Source of the DNA: Marasmius tenuissimus
Lineage: Eukaryota; Basidiomycota; Agaricomycetes; Agaricales; Marasmiaceae
Assembly: GCA_029532415.1 (NCBI GenBank)
Contig: JAQOTA010000049.1
Span: 434,001-498,000, forward strand
Length of the DNA stretch: 64,000 nt
Direction of reading: 5' to 3'
Shown: positions 1 to 11,333 of the stretch, one piece after another
Position numbering within the stretch: the stretch's first letter is position 1
How the letters are laid out: the number at the start of each line of letters is the position of its first letter
Notes under the pieces: generated by a model
What the model saw: only the letters and a program-made list of their open reading frames with translations
Told to the model about the DNA's origin: nothing
Databases searched by the model: none
Position numbers and translations under genes: made by a program

Positions 1-345
1 CTGTAGTATGATGTGAAAGATCGCCCGATATCGAAAGAAAGTGATTCTTACCGCAAGGTCTGCCCTCATTGCATCATCGATGAGATCTGTAAACCGTTGG
101 TTCGCGCTATGATCCAGAAGTTTGGGCATATATTTGTGATATATTGCGGACGCTTGTGTAGATTCTGTAGGTGGCTCTTGCGTGGGCTGCTGCTGAGGAG
201 ACCCTCCAACCGTGCTTGCTGCAGATGTCTCGGGAACGTCAGTGGTTGAATCTGCTGTCTGAAGCATAGAAGAGACGGTAGTGCGAGCTTCATCGTCCAT
301 TTCTATCGCATCTGCAGGAGGAGGAGTTGGAGGACCGTTTGTCAT
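1..345 (-). CDS. 5' end of an unrecognised gene, cut by the window edge
   Basis: The start codon is at 345 and reads leftward. The first exon (345 to 52) encodes 98 residues, rich in Pro, Thr, Ser and Gln (MTNGPPTPPPADAIEMDDE...), ending in a more ordered stretch containing YHKYMPKLLDHS and LIDDAMRADLA. A GT donor follows. The intron runs from 51 to 1 and ends in CAG exactly at the first base of the window, so the second exon is wholly outside. The low-complexity N-terminus suggests a disordered nuclear or regulatory protein, but I do not recognise the family. It is divergent from NECAP; only about 136 bp separate the two start codons, which implies a shared promoter region. That the exon is real is supported by coding bias and the clean donor/acceptor; the function is unknown. 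Confidence 0.6.
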   Translation of the reverse strand, partial: MTNGPPTPPPADAIEMDDEARTTVSSMLQTADSTTDVPETSAASTVGGSPQQQPTQEPPTESTQASAIYHKYMPKLLDHSANQRFTDLIDDAMRADLAVRITFFRYRAIFHIILQ

Positions 346-481
346 GGTGGTTGAAAGAGACCAAGTGTTAAGCGAGGATAAGCGCGCAACGCGTCTGTCA
401 GACATGGAGTGTTGATGATCATGTTCACAATCTCACTTGACCAGCATCCACCACTACGTTCCCTCAGTTTTTTTGGTTATC

Positions 482-1412
482 ATGGACTTTGATTTGAATA
501 GCGAAGTTGAATCAGTTCTTCATATTGCGAGAGAGGTATCAGGCATGTAAATTTTCCTCAATTGCCTGTCACTAGACTCGCGAGCTGACCTGTGCGTTAG
601 TCTACAAGGTTCCCGGCCTCAAGGTCAACGAGGGCTATCGTGCTCAGGACTGGGGAGATTTGGCTGCGCCTTTGTGGAAAGGCCGTATGAGGATTATCGA
701 GAAATCGGCCGGCGTTTCAATACTTCTGGAAGATGGTCAAACTGGTGCGATGACCCCTGTATCATGTCGCGAAGATAGAACTGACTTAGATGGATTACAG
801 GAGAGCGTAAGGACTCGTCAATAAATAGATGAACCCATGATTTCACAGCCGTTTCCTTCTAGTGTTTGCTCGTGCGGAATACGACCCCGCCAAGCCCTGT
901 GTCGAAGCAGTACTGGACTCATCCCGATATTTCGTTGTCCGAGTCGAGGATAGTGGGAAGAAGGCTTATATTGGACTTGGATTTGCAGAGAGGACGGATA
1001 GTTTTGATTTCAGTATGTGACCTCTCGCCAGCCCGGGGCATGCTGCTGAACGGCTCGACCACTACAGATGTCGCACTTCAGGACTACACCAAGTGAAGAA
1101 AGATCAACGCTCAATACCCCTTCCTACGATCTGACTCTTCTGCATTGTAGGCGATGGAGAGCAGCTAAGAATCCTTCTGCTCAGGAGGAGGAAAATGCCC
1201 CATCACCCCACATACCCGCCGGGCCCAAGAAGGACTACAGCTTGAAGGAAGGCCAGACGTTTTCGATTTCGATCCCCGGGAGCAAGAAGAATACTACCAC
1301 TGGAAATACGAGCCTTCTTGGGTCAGACACCACAAGCTCAGGCGGTGGTGGTGGCTTCGGAGGAGGCGTACCCCTTTTACCACCACCGCCGAGCAGTACC
1401 AAGAAGAGGTAG
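482..1412 (+). CDS. NECAP-like endocytosis adaptor (adaptin-ear-binding coat-associated protein)
   Basis: The spliced protein is 215 residues. NECAP proteins have a PH-like fold that binds AP-2 and helps clathrin-coated vesicle formation. Exons are 482-542, 601-744, 801-806, 863-1012, 1068-1092 and 1151-1412. Family landmarks appear in order: [25 protein letters not shown], a [11 protein letters not shown] segment, [38 protein letters not shown], and a late [10 protein letters not shown] motif. Two features are odd. The first intron has a GC donor (543-544), and exon 3 is only six bases (GAGAGC), needed to rebuild the Gly-Glu-Leu of the conserved GELF. The C-terminus is Gly- then Pro-rich ([15 protein letters not shown]) and ends in STKKR. 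I see no WxxF adaptor-binding motif of the kind found at the end of animal NECAPs. Confidence 0.88.
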
Positions 1413-2539
1413 TGATTCAGCGTATCGTTGTAGATGTAAGCATCTGCATGGTTTCTCTCACCAGTGGGCTTCGCACTCACCTTTGCCCTTGAAGATTGAT
1501 ATGTCACTTATAACGTGGATGACCACTCAGATAACATGTCTCCTGCATCGATGGTACTGCTTTCTGTCAGGTGAACATGAAATTCATTGGCCCCATCGAT
1601 TTCGATAGACCCGCCGTCATGCCCTGTGGTATGTGCTTGCGAAGATCAGGCTTGACTCGTCGAAATCATGTACATTGTTCGGACCATGGCCACGACGTGA
1701 TTGGGTCCTTCTTCTTGGTTTCCTGTGGCTCAAACTTTCTTCCCGGGGTCCACGTTATTGTGCGGATATACTGGCAGAGTTGGTCGAGATTTCTCCTACT
1801 ATCAGCTGATACAATCGAGTCGAGGGTCGCTATCGGTCCACTCTACCATGTAACCCCTGCGAGGCGGCCGTTCCATGGGTTCCATCATAGAATAACGAGG
1901 GGTCGTTGACGCGAGGATTAGAGGCATACTGTCTTGATAGGGTCTCTAATGATTCGGATACACCACGGGAACGGGTGCAAGGAATAATTGCGCAAAACTT
2001 CAGCTCAGGACTAATAGATTGGCGGAGCCATTACAACGTGCCTATGTACCTCGCTGCTCTACGGAACAACTTCTGCTAATCGTTGTGTCAGGTCCACCCT
2101 TCAAACGCAGCCACCTGCTCAGAATGAGTATATTCCCATAATTTATTTTTGGCACACATCTGACAGCACCATCAACCGTTTGCAGTTCCAACGACTCACA
2201 TGCGATTCCCTCACGCGTTGACACCAGAGACCCGGATTTTTACCGCACAGGATTCCGACATGGTTTTTGGTCCGCTTCAGAATACATTTGCAAACGCAAT
2301 CCTGTCTCGACGCCTCGATTTCACGCAAGAATCGCGGAAGTTTGCAGAGATCAACCGTCTCAATAGAAGGGAGTACAGCTTTCCCTTCGAGCTGTGAGAG
2401 GAATTCTCGGGTCAGACTGTGCTTCGTGAAGTCTCTTTCGCCCATTTCTCCGCGTATATAAGGGTGGAGTACAAATGACAATTCTTCACCCTCTCAGGTC
2501 TCCTCCTAGGTAACCCAGTCTCCGGCCTTCGCTTCTTCA
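1413..2539. other. Intergenic stretch and GH6 promoter region
   Basis: No gene is supported here. Short open frames exist on both strands (for example 2143-2481 on the minus strand) but lack recognisable domains, splice continuity or homologous-looking motifs. The right part should hold the promoter of the cellobiohydrolase gene. Confidence 0.5.
2455..2462 (+). promoter_or_regulatory. TATA box of the GH6 gene
   Basis: TATATAAG lies about 78 bp before the cellobiohydrolase start codon, a position typical of strongly regulated fungal secreted-enzyme genes. Inferred from sequence and spacing only. Confidence 0.6.
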
Positions 2540-4141
2540 ATGAAGACTTCGACTTTGATCAGCCTCACGGCTTTCGTCGCCATTGCCGTGGCTACACCTG
2601 CGCCCCGTGCTGTCTGCACGAGCCCAGTCAAGCTCACCGGAAACCCGTTCACAGGACGTACCCTGAAGGCCAACGCCAAATACGCCGCTGAGGTCAATGC
2701 TGCTGCTGCCCGTATCACCGACTCTACCTTGAAGGCTAAGGCTCAGAAGGTTGCCAGTGTCGGCTCCTTCTTGTGGCTGTATGTTTAACTCACTACCCGC
2801 GCACCCTCCCCCCCTCTAACGACGTTCGATTTCAGCGATACCATCTCTGCTATCTCCACCTTCGAGGGATACCTCAAGGACACAAGCTGCAACGAAATCT
2901 TCGGTGTTGTCATCTACGACCTCCCTGGACGTGACTGTGCTGCCAAGGCATCCAACGGTGAACTCAAAGTTGGCGAGATCAGCCGCTACAAGACACAGTA
3001 CATCGATCGTGAGTGGCCCTGTCTTTTCCTGGAAGATTGCGTTTCGGTTTAACAGGCTACATAACAGCGATTGTGAACATCATCAAGAAGTACCCTAACA
3101 TCGCCATCGCGGCGGTTATTGAACCCGACTCCCTCCCCAACCTTGTCACCAACGCCAACCTCACCACTTGCCAACAGTCCGCTTCTGGCTACCGTGAGGG
3201 TGTCCAGTACGCTTTCAAGAGCTTGAACCTCCCCAACGTCGCGATGTACGTCGATGCGGGACATGGTGGCTGGCTCGGTAAGCCTAATCTTTTCGCTGCA
3301 GCCCATCGACTTACCGATTCGACTTCTTTCAGGCTGGAACGACAACGTTCGTAAGTAACATTTATCCCGTTTTCAGACATCCAATTCCTCACCGAATATC
3401 GCAGAACCCGGTGCACAGGAACTCGCAAATGCCTACAAGGGTGCTGGATCTCCTGCTCAACTTCGTGGCTTTGCAACCAACGTTGCTGGCTGGAACGCCT
3501 GGAGCAAGGTCCCCGGAGAATTCGAGAACGCCCCCGATGGTCAATACAACAAGGCTCAGGACGAGAACAGATACGTGACGCTCTTCGGAAACGCCCTCGC
3601 TTCGGCCGGTATGCCCAACCACGCTATCGTCGACACTGGTAGAAACGGTGTCCAAGGTCTCCGTCAAGCTTGGGGTGACTGGTGCAACGTGAGTCCTTTC
3701 GCTATTGGTCGCTTCCCCCGTTGACAGGCACTCTGCAGGTTAACGGTGCCGGGTTCGGTGTCAGGCCCACTTCCAACACTGGAAACTCGCTCGCTGATGC
3801 ATTCGTCTGGGTAAATACTTTCTTCACATATTCCGGCTTCTCCTTTCTCAAGGGTCATACAGGTCAAGCCTGGTGGTGAATCCGATGGTACCAGTGACAC
3901 TGGAGCAGTTCGTTACGACTCTTTCTGTGGTAATGCGGATGGTGAGTGGTATTTCCGTGGGCTGCAATCCAGAGACCTCATGCCTTCCGTGACAACAGCC
4001 TACAAGCCATCTCCTGAAGGTTCGTTAAAAATCCGCTTTTCCAAGCTGTGGTCTGCTTACTGACGAGATCACCCCACAGCCGGAACATGGAACCAGGCTT
4101 ACTTCGAGATGTTGCTCAAGAACGCCGTCCCATCTTTCTAG
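2540..4141 (+). CDS. GH6 cellobiohydrolase II, secreted, without CBM1
   Basis: A secreted exo-cellulase that releases cellobiose from the non-reducing ends of cellulose. Exons: 2540-2778, 2836-3008, 3068-3277, 3333-3350 (18 nt), 3405-3688, 3739-3810, 3863-3941, 3999-4019 and 4080-4141. Residues 1 to about 20 form a signal peptide (MKTSTLISLTAFVAIAVATP). The GH6 domain starts almost at once, with no cellulose-binding module or linker. GH6 landmarks are present: YDLPGRDCAAKASNGE with the expected catalytic Asp, IEPDSLPNLVTN with the second Asp, NVAMYVDAGHGGWLG, GWNAW, GDWCN and WVKPGGESDGTSD. The Cys pair in GRDC and LTTC is kept. In the second conserved disulfide, the Cys expected after GGE is Ser while its partner (DSFC) remains. 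All splice sites used are GT-AG and the frame is open throughout. Confidence 0.93.
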
Positions 4142-4721
4142 GTAACCAGTAGTGATAATTACTTTTCCTTGGGGCGTTTTGTCACACATGTAAGGGTATG
4201 GTGTCATGGGGTTCCATCCGGGCAAATGTCATAGTACTACAATCGCAATATACCAGGGTAGCTTCGAAATTCAGATCGAGAGAATGTAAGGCAAATCGGG
4301 CCTCGAACTTGGGCTCTCAGCGTGCTTGCTGTAACGACTCGACTTCACACCGCAGGAATGTTCAGGCCTCCGCTTTAAGTATCAGATTGTACATCTGGTC
4401 CTCCGCGACATAGCGATCATATGCTGAGCAGGCATACGCCACAGCCGCCACAGCCAGACCGGTTCACACCTTGTCGACACTATTTCGCACATTTTATAAC
4501 CAAGATAATGAAAAAAATATTTGTCCGCTCTCAAGCCTGCGTGTATCGACCGGCGCTCTGTTGATACAAACGTGTGGTTTATCAGATTCACTGTTACTCC
4601 AGAATAGATAAGTACTACAGAAAATAGGATATACTGAGGTAGATGTAGTTACATTCAAGTCACATTATTCATACATCGACTCCTCCCTTCACCACGACGA
4701 TCGAGTCCCCGGCGGCCACGG
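4142..4721. other. Intergenic stretch between two convergent genes
   Basis: It holds the 3' ends of the GH6 gene and of the minus-strand membrane-protein gene. No gene, tRNA or clear repeat could be supported. Confidence 0.5.
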
Positions 4722-6447
4722 TTAAAGAGCTCGAGGCATAACATCTTTTCTGGGAGGTGTCTCCACCGGTAGACTGTCATGGTCGTCAATGGAGGGGTGC
4801 CTGTCTACAGAGAGCCCTCTTCTCGGAGGATAGCCTTGACGGTCTGAGTCTTCGATACCATCATCTTTGTAACTTGCAACACCTCTAGACTCTTCACTAG
4901 GATGCGCATGCAAGCCGCCATGACCTTCCGACGCGACTGCTCTCGACAAGAAGGTCGCCGAAGTCCCATTCCCCGATTCGAGATCACTAGCCTGGCTTTT
5001 TTGGAATCTGATGACCGAAGTAAGGTTGTGCCCGTTGGCATCATTCTCGTGGCCATGTTGCGTGAGGTTCAACTTGGGTTCGGATTTGGGTATGGTACCC
5101 TCGAAGATGACGACATCAGTTTCACCATTGATCGCGGATTGTTGTCGGACGATGAGGAGGACGATGGATGGATACATCCCCTATACGGAACATGATTTAT
5201 CAGATTCTTGGTTGTAGAATTCATACATCAAGGGATATGCTCACCGCAAGGATAGGCGACATGACGGCAAAAGACTGTATAAACATCTGCAGGGAACCAA
5301 GCGACGATGAGTTTCCGTTGTGCAGGGAAACGGAGGCGTTGATTGCCTGTAGATAACGAAACATGAATATTGTGAGCCATGCACGCCCCGTCGACGAGCT
5401 CACCTGAATAGCACAGAATAGGAAGCCGCACTCGATGAGGGAGATGAGGATTCGGTAAGGCGTAGACTGGCACACGTTCGTTTTCCCCCACGTCTGGCGG
5501 GTTTGCCTGGAGGCGAAAATGATTCCGTCAGTGATTCTGTAAGTATGTGTTTGGCTCGACACATACCAAACTTTGACGAGAATGAGAGTCGTTGCGGCGA
5601 TGTTGATGGAGAGGGACACGAGCATCGAAGATGAATCTAGTTTCTGCCAGCCGTCGACCTTGGTTGCATCCCCTGCGGCGCGGATGTTGATCGCAAGGGT
5701 GTTGAATCCATTCGCGAGAGCGATGCCTGTGTGTGTGTTGATTAAGGAGATGTACCCAGGCACTAAGTGAAACATCACTTACTTGCACTCGCGAAAATCC
5801 AGAAGCCAAATACGTATCTGAGACACCTTTTCTCAGGCCACAGAGATAGGGCACGCCATACGATGATGGAATCTGCTGCGATGAACTATCGTGGTCAAGT
5901 ATCCGTTAGTCCCTCGCTTACACCGGAGAGGGATACAAACTTGCATTTATTCCTTGGACAAAAGGTGAAGCAGAGAATAGCTTTTCGAATAGAAGCTCCA
6001 CGACTTTCTGCCGGTCCTCCAATGACGGTGTATTGCCGTTGACTGGGTGAAAGATGTATTGAAACTTGAGATATTGTTCAGAGGCGACAATTGAAAACCA
6101 AGCGGTCGTGGCAAAGAATATGAGAGTAAATAAGCCCAGAAGCCATCTCGTGGATGTGCGCTTGACTTGACGGCGGACGTGTCGTCGCCTAATAGTAAAT
6201 GCGGCGTTGAGCGTTAACTGAGGCTCTCAATAGCAGCAGGGTACGCACCAAGTGATGTGTAATGCAGCTACTGCAATGGGCACGTAGAGTCCTGTGGGGG
6301 TACTGTGTCAGGGCCGGGCAAGGCAGGCGATACTTCTGCATCGTGCGAACCATATGCTAGACCGACGCTCTGCATGTGGATGAGCGCAAAGTACGCATCG
6401 TAACCGATTTTATCGGCGGTTTGATTCTGGATCGTACTTGAATCCAT
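4722..6447 (-). CDS. Multi-pass membrane protein, fungal-specific, function unknown
   Basis: The start at 6447 gives MDSSTIQNQTADKIGYDAYFALIHMQSVGLAYG. Several exons separated by short GT-AG introns follow. Hydrophobic segments recur: LYVPIAVAALHIT, WLLGLFTLIFFATTAWF, CLRYVFGFWIFASA, the segment near SINIAATTLILVKVW, ILISLIECGFLFCAIQ, a segment near MFIQSFAVMSPILA, and MYPSIVLLIVRQQSA. That suggests about seven membrane spans. The C-terminal tail (from about 5100 down to the TAA at 4722) is soluble and rich in Ser, Asp, Glu and His. This shape is common among Agaricomycete membrane proteins of unknown role, some with receptor-like topology. No catalytic motif is visible and I do not assign a function. 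Not every intermediate exon border was verified. Confidence 0.65.
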
Positions 6448-8029
6448 TGTGCTCGTCGAGAAAGGGACAGCTGGTGTTTCGGGAGAGAAGTAGTCCTTCC
6501 TTTAAGTGCATGGAGCGCGAGAGTCTTTGAGCTATACTTGTAGCTATTGCGCCGCCATAGTGAACTCCGCATGCGAAGGGATCAGCGAGGAAGCTTACTA
6601 CTATCAGTAGAATCAAATGATTACCGCTTCGATGAGGAGAATCAAGTGATCGCTACATCAAGTCCGTCCCCATTGCAGCTGTTTGGCTGCTACGGCATCC
6701 CAGCTTCCAAGTTTTACTGTGGAGTCTATAAATCACCTGCAACTTATGAATATGAATACCTATCAAATGGGTACCGTGCTAGATGTTTGAGAATGCTGCG
6801 ACCTTAACCCTAAGTCAATAGGAACTCTCAGTCATTCATTCTAGCCATAGAAGGAATAGACACGGACATTCAGTAAAGATCCGTTCCCACTCCCATCGTC
6901 AAACACCGGCCTATACTCCATCTGCAACCGGCTTGATGTCTTGATCCCACCACTTCTGGTACTTGTTCCCCAGCCAAAGCCAAACTCAGCTGGAAGTATC
7001 GAATCCGAGAGACAAAACGATGATGTACCAATCATCAACATGAGAATCACGAATACATGAAGTCTTGTACCGTGATAGCCAACCAGTGAGTACTCATCCA
7101 ACATACTCGCCTGCTTGGAGAAGAACTTGGGTTGGGTTAGAAGAGGCGAAAAAATCGGATCGGATTAGATAGGAGTCATACCTTGTAACACAGATACCAG
7201 TTTGGAAAGCTCAGACAAGCCTTACTCCCTTGGAGTAGACAAAGGTCGCCGTCGTCCTGACAAGCGATGATGGTGGCTGCTGTTGGTCGCGCTCGCCGTC
7301 ATGGTGTAGCCGCAGCAGTTCTCACCAGTCCACGTCTCTACCATCGACGGACTGGAGCTTCTTGCCGTCACTAGTCAGCAAGAGTTGCCCTCATTGATGA
7401 GGTTGAGCACAACACGCTTCTTCCTGGATTGGAGGCCGTGACCGCGACCAATGACACCGTCCTCGGGAAGCATGTCGTAGGTGTAGACGTAGGTCACCTT
7501 GGACGTGGTAGAGGCTATGAGCTAGTTGATAGTGTAGATGAGCGGTGTGTAGCTTGTGTGATGGAGGATCGGCAACTTACAGCCTTGATAGGCCTGGGAC
7601 TCTCCTCCTCGACAGACGAGTTTTCAAGTAGAATTCTCTGCGGCGCGAATGGGTCCATCGACGAGACCCCAACAGAAAAAGGTGTGCAGTTAACGAGGTT
7701 CAATGAAGTGGTGTGTAATCGTCATTCCAGCACGACGTTGTCGAGACGAGTAAAATCAAAGACACGAAGTTGGAGCTCGAGTTCTTCGTGTCAAAATCAG
7801 CTGGTGATTTTAACAGGCATCACCAAACAAAGCCTTCGACCCGGCCCAGAATCCGACAGAGCCAACTCCATGACTTTGAGACCGTGTCTATGTGGGATTG
7901 ATGAGCTTTAGCAGAATGAGATCTGATTTTCAGAGTCTCACCGATGTATGAGTAAAAGCGACCGATACTATTAATATGAAGGCCAAAGCTATCTTGACCG
8001 TAGCAGTAGACGTCGCTATCCTCGAGTGT
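6448..8029. other. Stretch with short unassigned open frames
   Basis: Minus-strand frames at 6841-7104 (a hydrophobic segment HVFVILMLMIGTSSF) and at 7515-7703, plus a minus stretch near 7370-7500 reading TYVYTYDMLPEDGVIGRGHG, could be exons of a small gene, but I could not connect them with consistent splice phases. No family is recognised. The open plus-strand frame at 7429-7911 looks like their antisense. Confidence 0.3.
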
Positions 8030-8694
8030 TCAGCTGAAGACATGAAGCGAAAGCAAGAACCTTACTTCGACAACACCAGAGTTTATCTGTCCAAAGCCTG
8101 GCGATGTCATCGTCCAAACCACCCACCAAGGTATCAATGTGTTTCCATATATCTGCTGGGACAGATTCCTGGTCTTTCCCAGCACCAACAACTTCCCAGC
8201 AAGTCCTTGCTTGTCCTTCTTCGCCATTCCCGGTTCGCGTTTCAGAACCCAGCCTCCTAAACAGCTCACGCGCTTTGCGTTGTCTTCCTTCTTATACCTC
8301 TCCTCTCCAAAACTACCCCACTCTCTCGTTTTCGCCCGCGTTATTTCCAAGAGCAAGGCCAAATCTGACGCAGGAAGAATATCCGGTGCACGGCACCACT
8401 CATACGAGAGTCCTGCGGCTGAAAACGCGGTTCCCAAAAAAGCGTATCGGTCGCACACCACCACTGTATTAGATTTCAGATGGGCCTCAATCTGGTGCGC
8501 GAGTTCCCATCAATTCGCAGAAAAGAGACGATGGATCGCTTGGTCGTCTAGTTCGGATTGCGAACGCAGATATGAATCAATCATTTTCCCGATATAAGCG
8601 GTTGTGCGGTCAGGAAACTTCATGAGGCGACGCGATGTTCGAATTGTTCGAGTTTGAAGTCGAGTCCTTCGACGACGGGTGCTGTTCGAGACAT
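8030..8694 (-). pseudogene. Thymidylate kinase (dTMP kinase) pseudogene
   Basis: Reading leftward from 8694, the minus strand resembles thymidylate kinase, the enzyme that makes dTDP from dTMP. Pieces include APVVEGLD, then MKFPDRTTAYIGKMIDSYL, SELDDQAIHRLFSAN, WELA, VVCDRYAFLGTAFSAA, SYEWCRAPDI and FGEERYKKED. Several lesions show it is dead. The P-loop that should follow EGLD is missing. A one-base shift separates GHRVAS-like sequence from MKFPDR. The Arg expected in SANRWEL is a TGA stop. Substitutions and small losses follow in the lid region (GLPAPDLTLFL-like sequence is altered). The final part, after the EERY-like segment, no longer resembles the family. A functional copy must lie elsewhere, because the enzyme is essential. 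Confidence 0.75.
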
Positions 8695-9045
8695 GATGGT
8701 GGTGGTCGAGGGTAACGGTATGGGCGCTTCGACCTCAATACCCATCAACGCATCCTCCCTGTTCATCAAGTTCATGAAAGCTCCTCGAAGGCATGGCTCA
8801 TAGTCTATAGGTACTTACTGTAGCTATAATAGGCAGCCCGTGCGGCGTGCTCGACCCGGTTACTGCCAGGGACCTTGCCAGAATTTTACTCCGAGTCCGA
8901 GGTCCCTGAAGTTGTCACGTGCTGTTTAATAAGCGCCATTATATAATTCTTGGAAAGCGGCATCTATTTGCGTATTTACCCATACAGTGCTTCCCGACTC
9001 CGAGACCTTCCATTCCTTCCTCTAACCCTCACCACCACCACCAAT
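8695..9045. other. Intergenic, upstream of NFS1
   Basis: About 350 bp between the head of the thymidylate kinase pseudogene and the NFS1 start. It contains the presumed NFS1 promoter. No other feature is seen. Confidence 0.5.
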
Positions 9046-11041
9046 ATGCTAGCAAGGTTATCGCGCTCGTCAACGCGAACTAGCACTATCTCAAAAATCT
9101 CAAAATCTGGGACTGTTGCTGCTCGTAGAGGGATTGTGCAACCTTCAGGCTCAGAGAGAGCAAGTGTCGTTGATTTGCCTTCAACATATAAAGATGAAAG
9201 TCATTTCACACCGAGATCAGGTAAGTTTGTGCTTCAATAAAGGTCGTTCTCGGCTCAAACTCTCTTCTGTCAGACAATCTGGGATTCAAGCTGGAAATCC
9301 CTCGTCGCGAAGGCACACTGAAGGAGAAAACGAGACCCATATACTTCGATAACCAAGTCCGTTCTGCATTGATGGTCTCGGGAAGCCACTCAGCTCATTT
9401 TCTTTTACAGGCAACTACGGCCGTCGATCCGCGCGTTCTGGACGCTATGCTGCCTTACATGACAGATCAATTTGGGAACCCACATAGTAGAACCCATGCG
9501 TATGGGTGGGAAGCAGAGCAGGCAGTAGAGGAGGCCCGGAAGGTACCGTTGGAAGAATTTTCTGCTCGAGATCATTCGTTTGAACGTTACCTCTAGCATG
9601 TTGCTGCCCTCATCGGCGCCGACCCCAAGGACATCGTTTTCACTTCTGGTGCGACGGAAACCAACAACATGGCAATCAAGGGAGTTGCGCGGTTTCACAA
9701 AGAAAAAAAGAAGCATATAATCACGACACAGACGGTACATGGGCCGTTTCTTCTTTTCCATTCGTTACGCTAACCTCGGTCTGGCAGGAACATAAATGTG
9801 TTCTCGACTCGTGTCGGAAGCTTGGAGAAGAAGGTTTTGATATCACCTATCTCCCTGTTCAAAGCAACGGTGTCATTTCGTTGGATGAACTCGAGGCCGC
9901 TATTCGCCCAGACACTTCGCTGGTCTCGATAATGACAGTGAACAACGAGACTGGTGTTATCCAACCAATGAAAGAAATCGGCGCCCTCCTCAGGAAACAC
10001 CGTGGAATCTATCTCCACACGGACGCCGCCCAAGCAGTTGGCAAGATCCCTGTTGATGTCAATGAGATGAACGTCGACTTGTTGAGCATTTCTGGGCACA
10101 AGTTGTACGGGCCGAAGGGAATCGGAGCCGCCTATGTCCGGAGAAGGCCGAGGGTGCGGCTGGAGCCTATCATCAACGGTGGAGGACAAGAAAGAGGGCT
10201 GAGAAGTGGAACTTTGGCACCTGCGTTGGTTGTTGGTATCGGAGAAGCGGCGAGGATTGCCAAACAGGAGATGGCGGTGAGTTTGACTTCATCCGCAGCT
10301 TATGATGAAAACCTGCACCACAACTACTGGGAATCGTGTGGCACGATGCATTCGCTTTGAACCTGCCAGCTCGATGAATGACCCATGTGCAGGGGTACTG
10401 AAGCTACACTTTTTGTGCACTCGTCGGGACAGCGCTGATTCTTCTTTCATCTGTATAGAGAGATAAGGTTCATGTTGAGAGACTGTCTCGCAGACTTATC
10501 GAGGGAATCAACTCACAAGTCGAGCATGTTGTCCGCAACGGAGATCCAAACGGTTATTCCGGATGCGTTAACCTCAGTTTCTCGTATGTCGAGGGAGAGA
10601 GTCTACTGATGGCTTTGAAGGTACGCCCCAATGTTTGCTCTTCCCGAGATGTTGTTACTTACCAAGTCCGTAGAACATCGCTCTCTCGTCGGGTAGCGCA
10701 TGCACGTCTGCTTCCTTAGAACCTTCATACGTCTTACGTGCATTGGGTGAGTTGAGGTCCTCTGATAGCTGCCGAACTTCCTGACATTTCCGGTTCATAG
10801 GTGCCGCGGAGGACATGGCTCATTCGTCTCTGCGATTCGGGATTAGCCGCTTCACTACGGAAGCAGAGGTTGACTACATAATCAAGCACATCGTCGGCAC
10901 TGTCCACCGGTTGAGGGAGATGAGGTGAGTTGATTTCATTTGTTTCAACTGTTCGGTGCTCACCTGTGTCTCCACAGCCCTCTATGGGAGATGGTGCAAG
11001 AGGGCATTGACATCAACTCCATTGACTGGTCCCAGCACTAG
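9046..11041 (+). CDS. NFS1: Mitochondrial cysteine desulfurase Nfs1
   Basis: A PLP enzyme that takes sulfur from cysteine for iron-sulfur cluster assembly in mitochondria and for tRNA thiolation. Exons: 9046-9220, 9274-9356, 9411-9542, 9597-9733, 9788-10276, 10459-10620, 10674-10746, 10801-10924 and 10978-11041. The N-terminus ([20 protein letters not shown]) is a basic Ser/Thr-rich presequence. Then come [62 protein letters not shown], the PLP-lysine motif [26 protein letters not shown], and the catalytic-Cys loop [21 protein letters not shown]. The protein ends in the usual [21 protein letters not shown]. The intron at 10277-10458 (182 nt) is about three times longer than its neighbours. 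All key residues are present. Confidence 0.95.
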
Positions 11042-11333
11042 ATTCTGTGCATTTCATCCAGTTTAGTATTTCTTGATCCCCGTTACAGAGTTGAGGGTTA
11101 AAAAGGATTTATTTTTGATTCTTATGCTTCTATTATCATACACCCACCTTGTATCTGTACAGTACCTACGTTACATGTTAGTTTTTTTGAGCCGTTCTTC
11201 CGTGAGGCTGATAGCGTAGGAGGACAAACATCAGCAAACAAGAGTTGACACTCCGATCGTGTTTGAAACTCAGATGCACCATTCTGGGAAATCCTTGGTT
11301 GCTTTTCCCACTCACTCAACTCCTTCTCAAAAA

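Noticed and set aside
1235..1507. Minus-strand Pro-rich frame over the NECAP C-terminus
   Set aside because: Mirror of the Gly-rich codons in the NECAP last exon; no independent support.
4285..4370. tRNA-like words (GGCCTCGAACTTGGGCTCTC) after the GH6 gene
   Set aside because: No matching A box or acceptor stem could be paired; too weak to call.
6841..7104. Minus-strand frame with a hydrophobic N-terminal segment as a small secreted protein
   Set aside because: The hydrophobic stretch starts late, no cleavage-like context follows, and no splice partner was found.
7429..7911. Open plus-strand frame of 160 codons
   Set aside because: No domain, and the minus strand shows more protein-like pieces; probably an antisense shadow.
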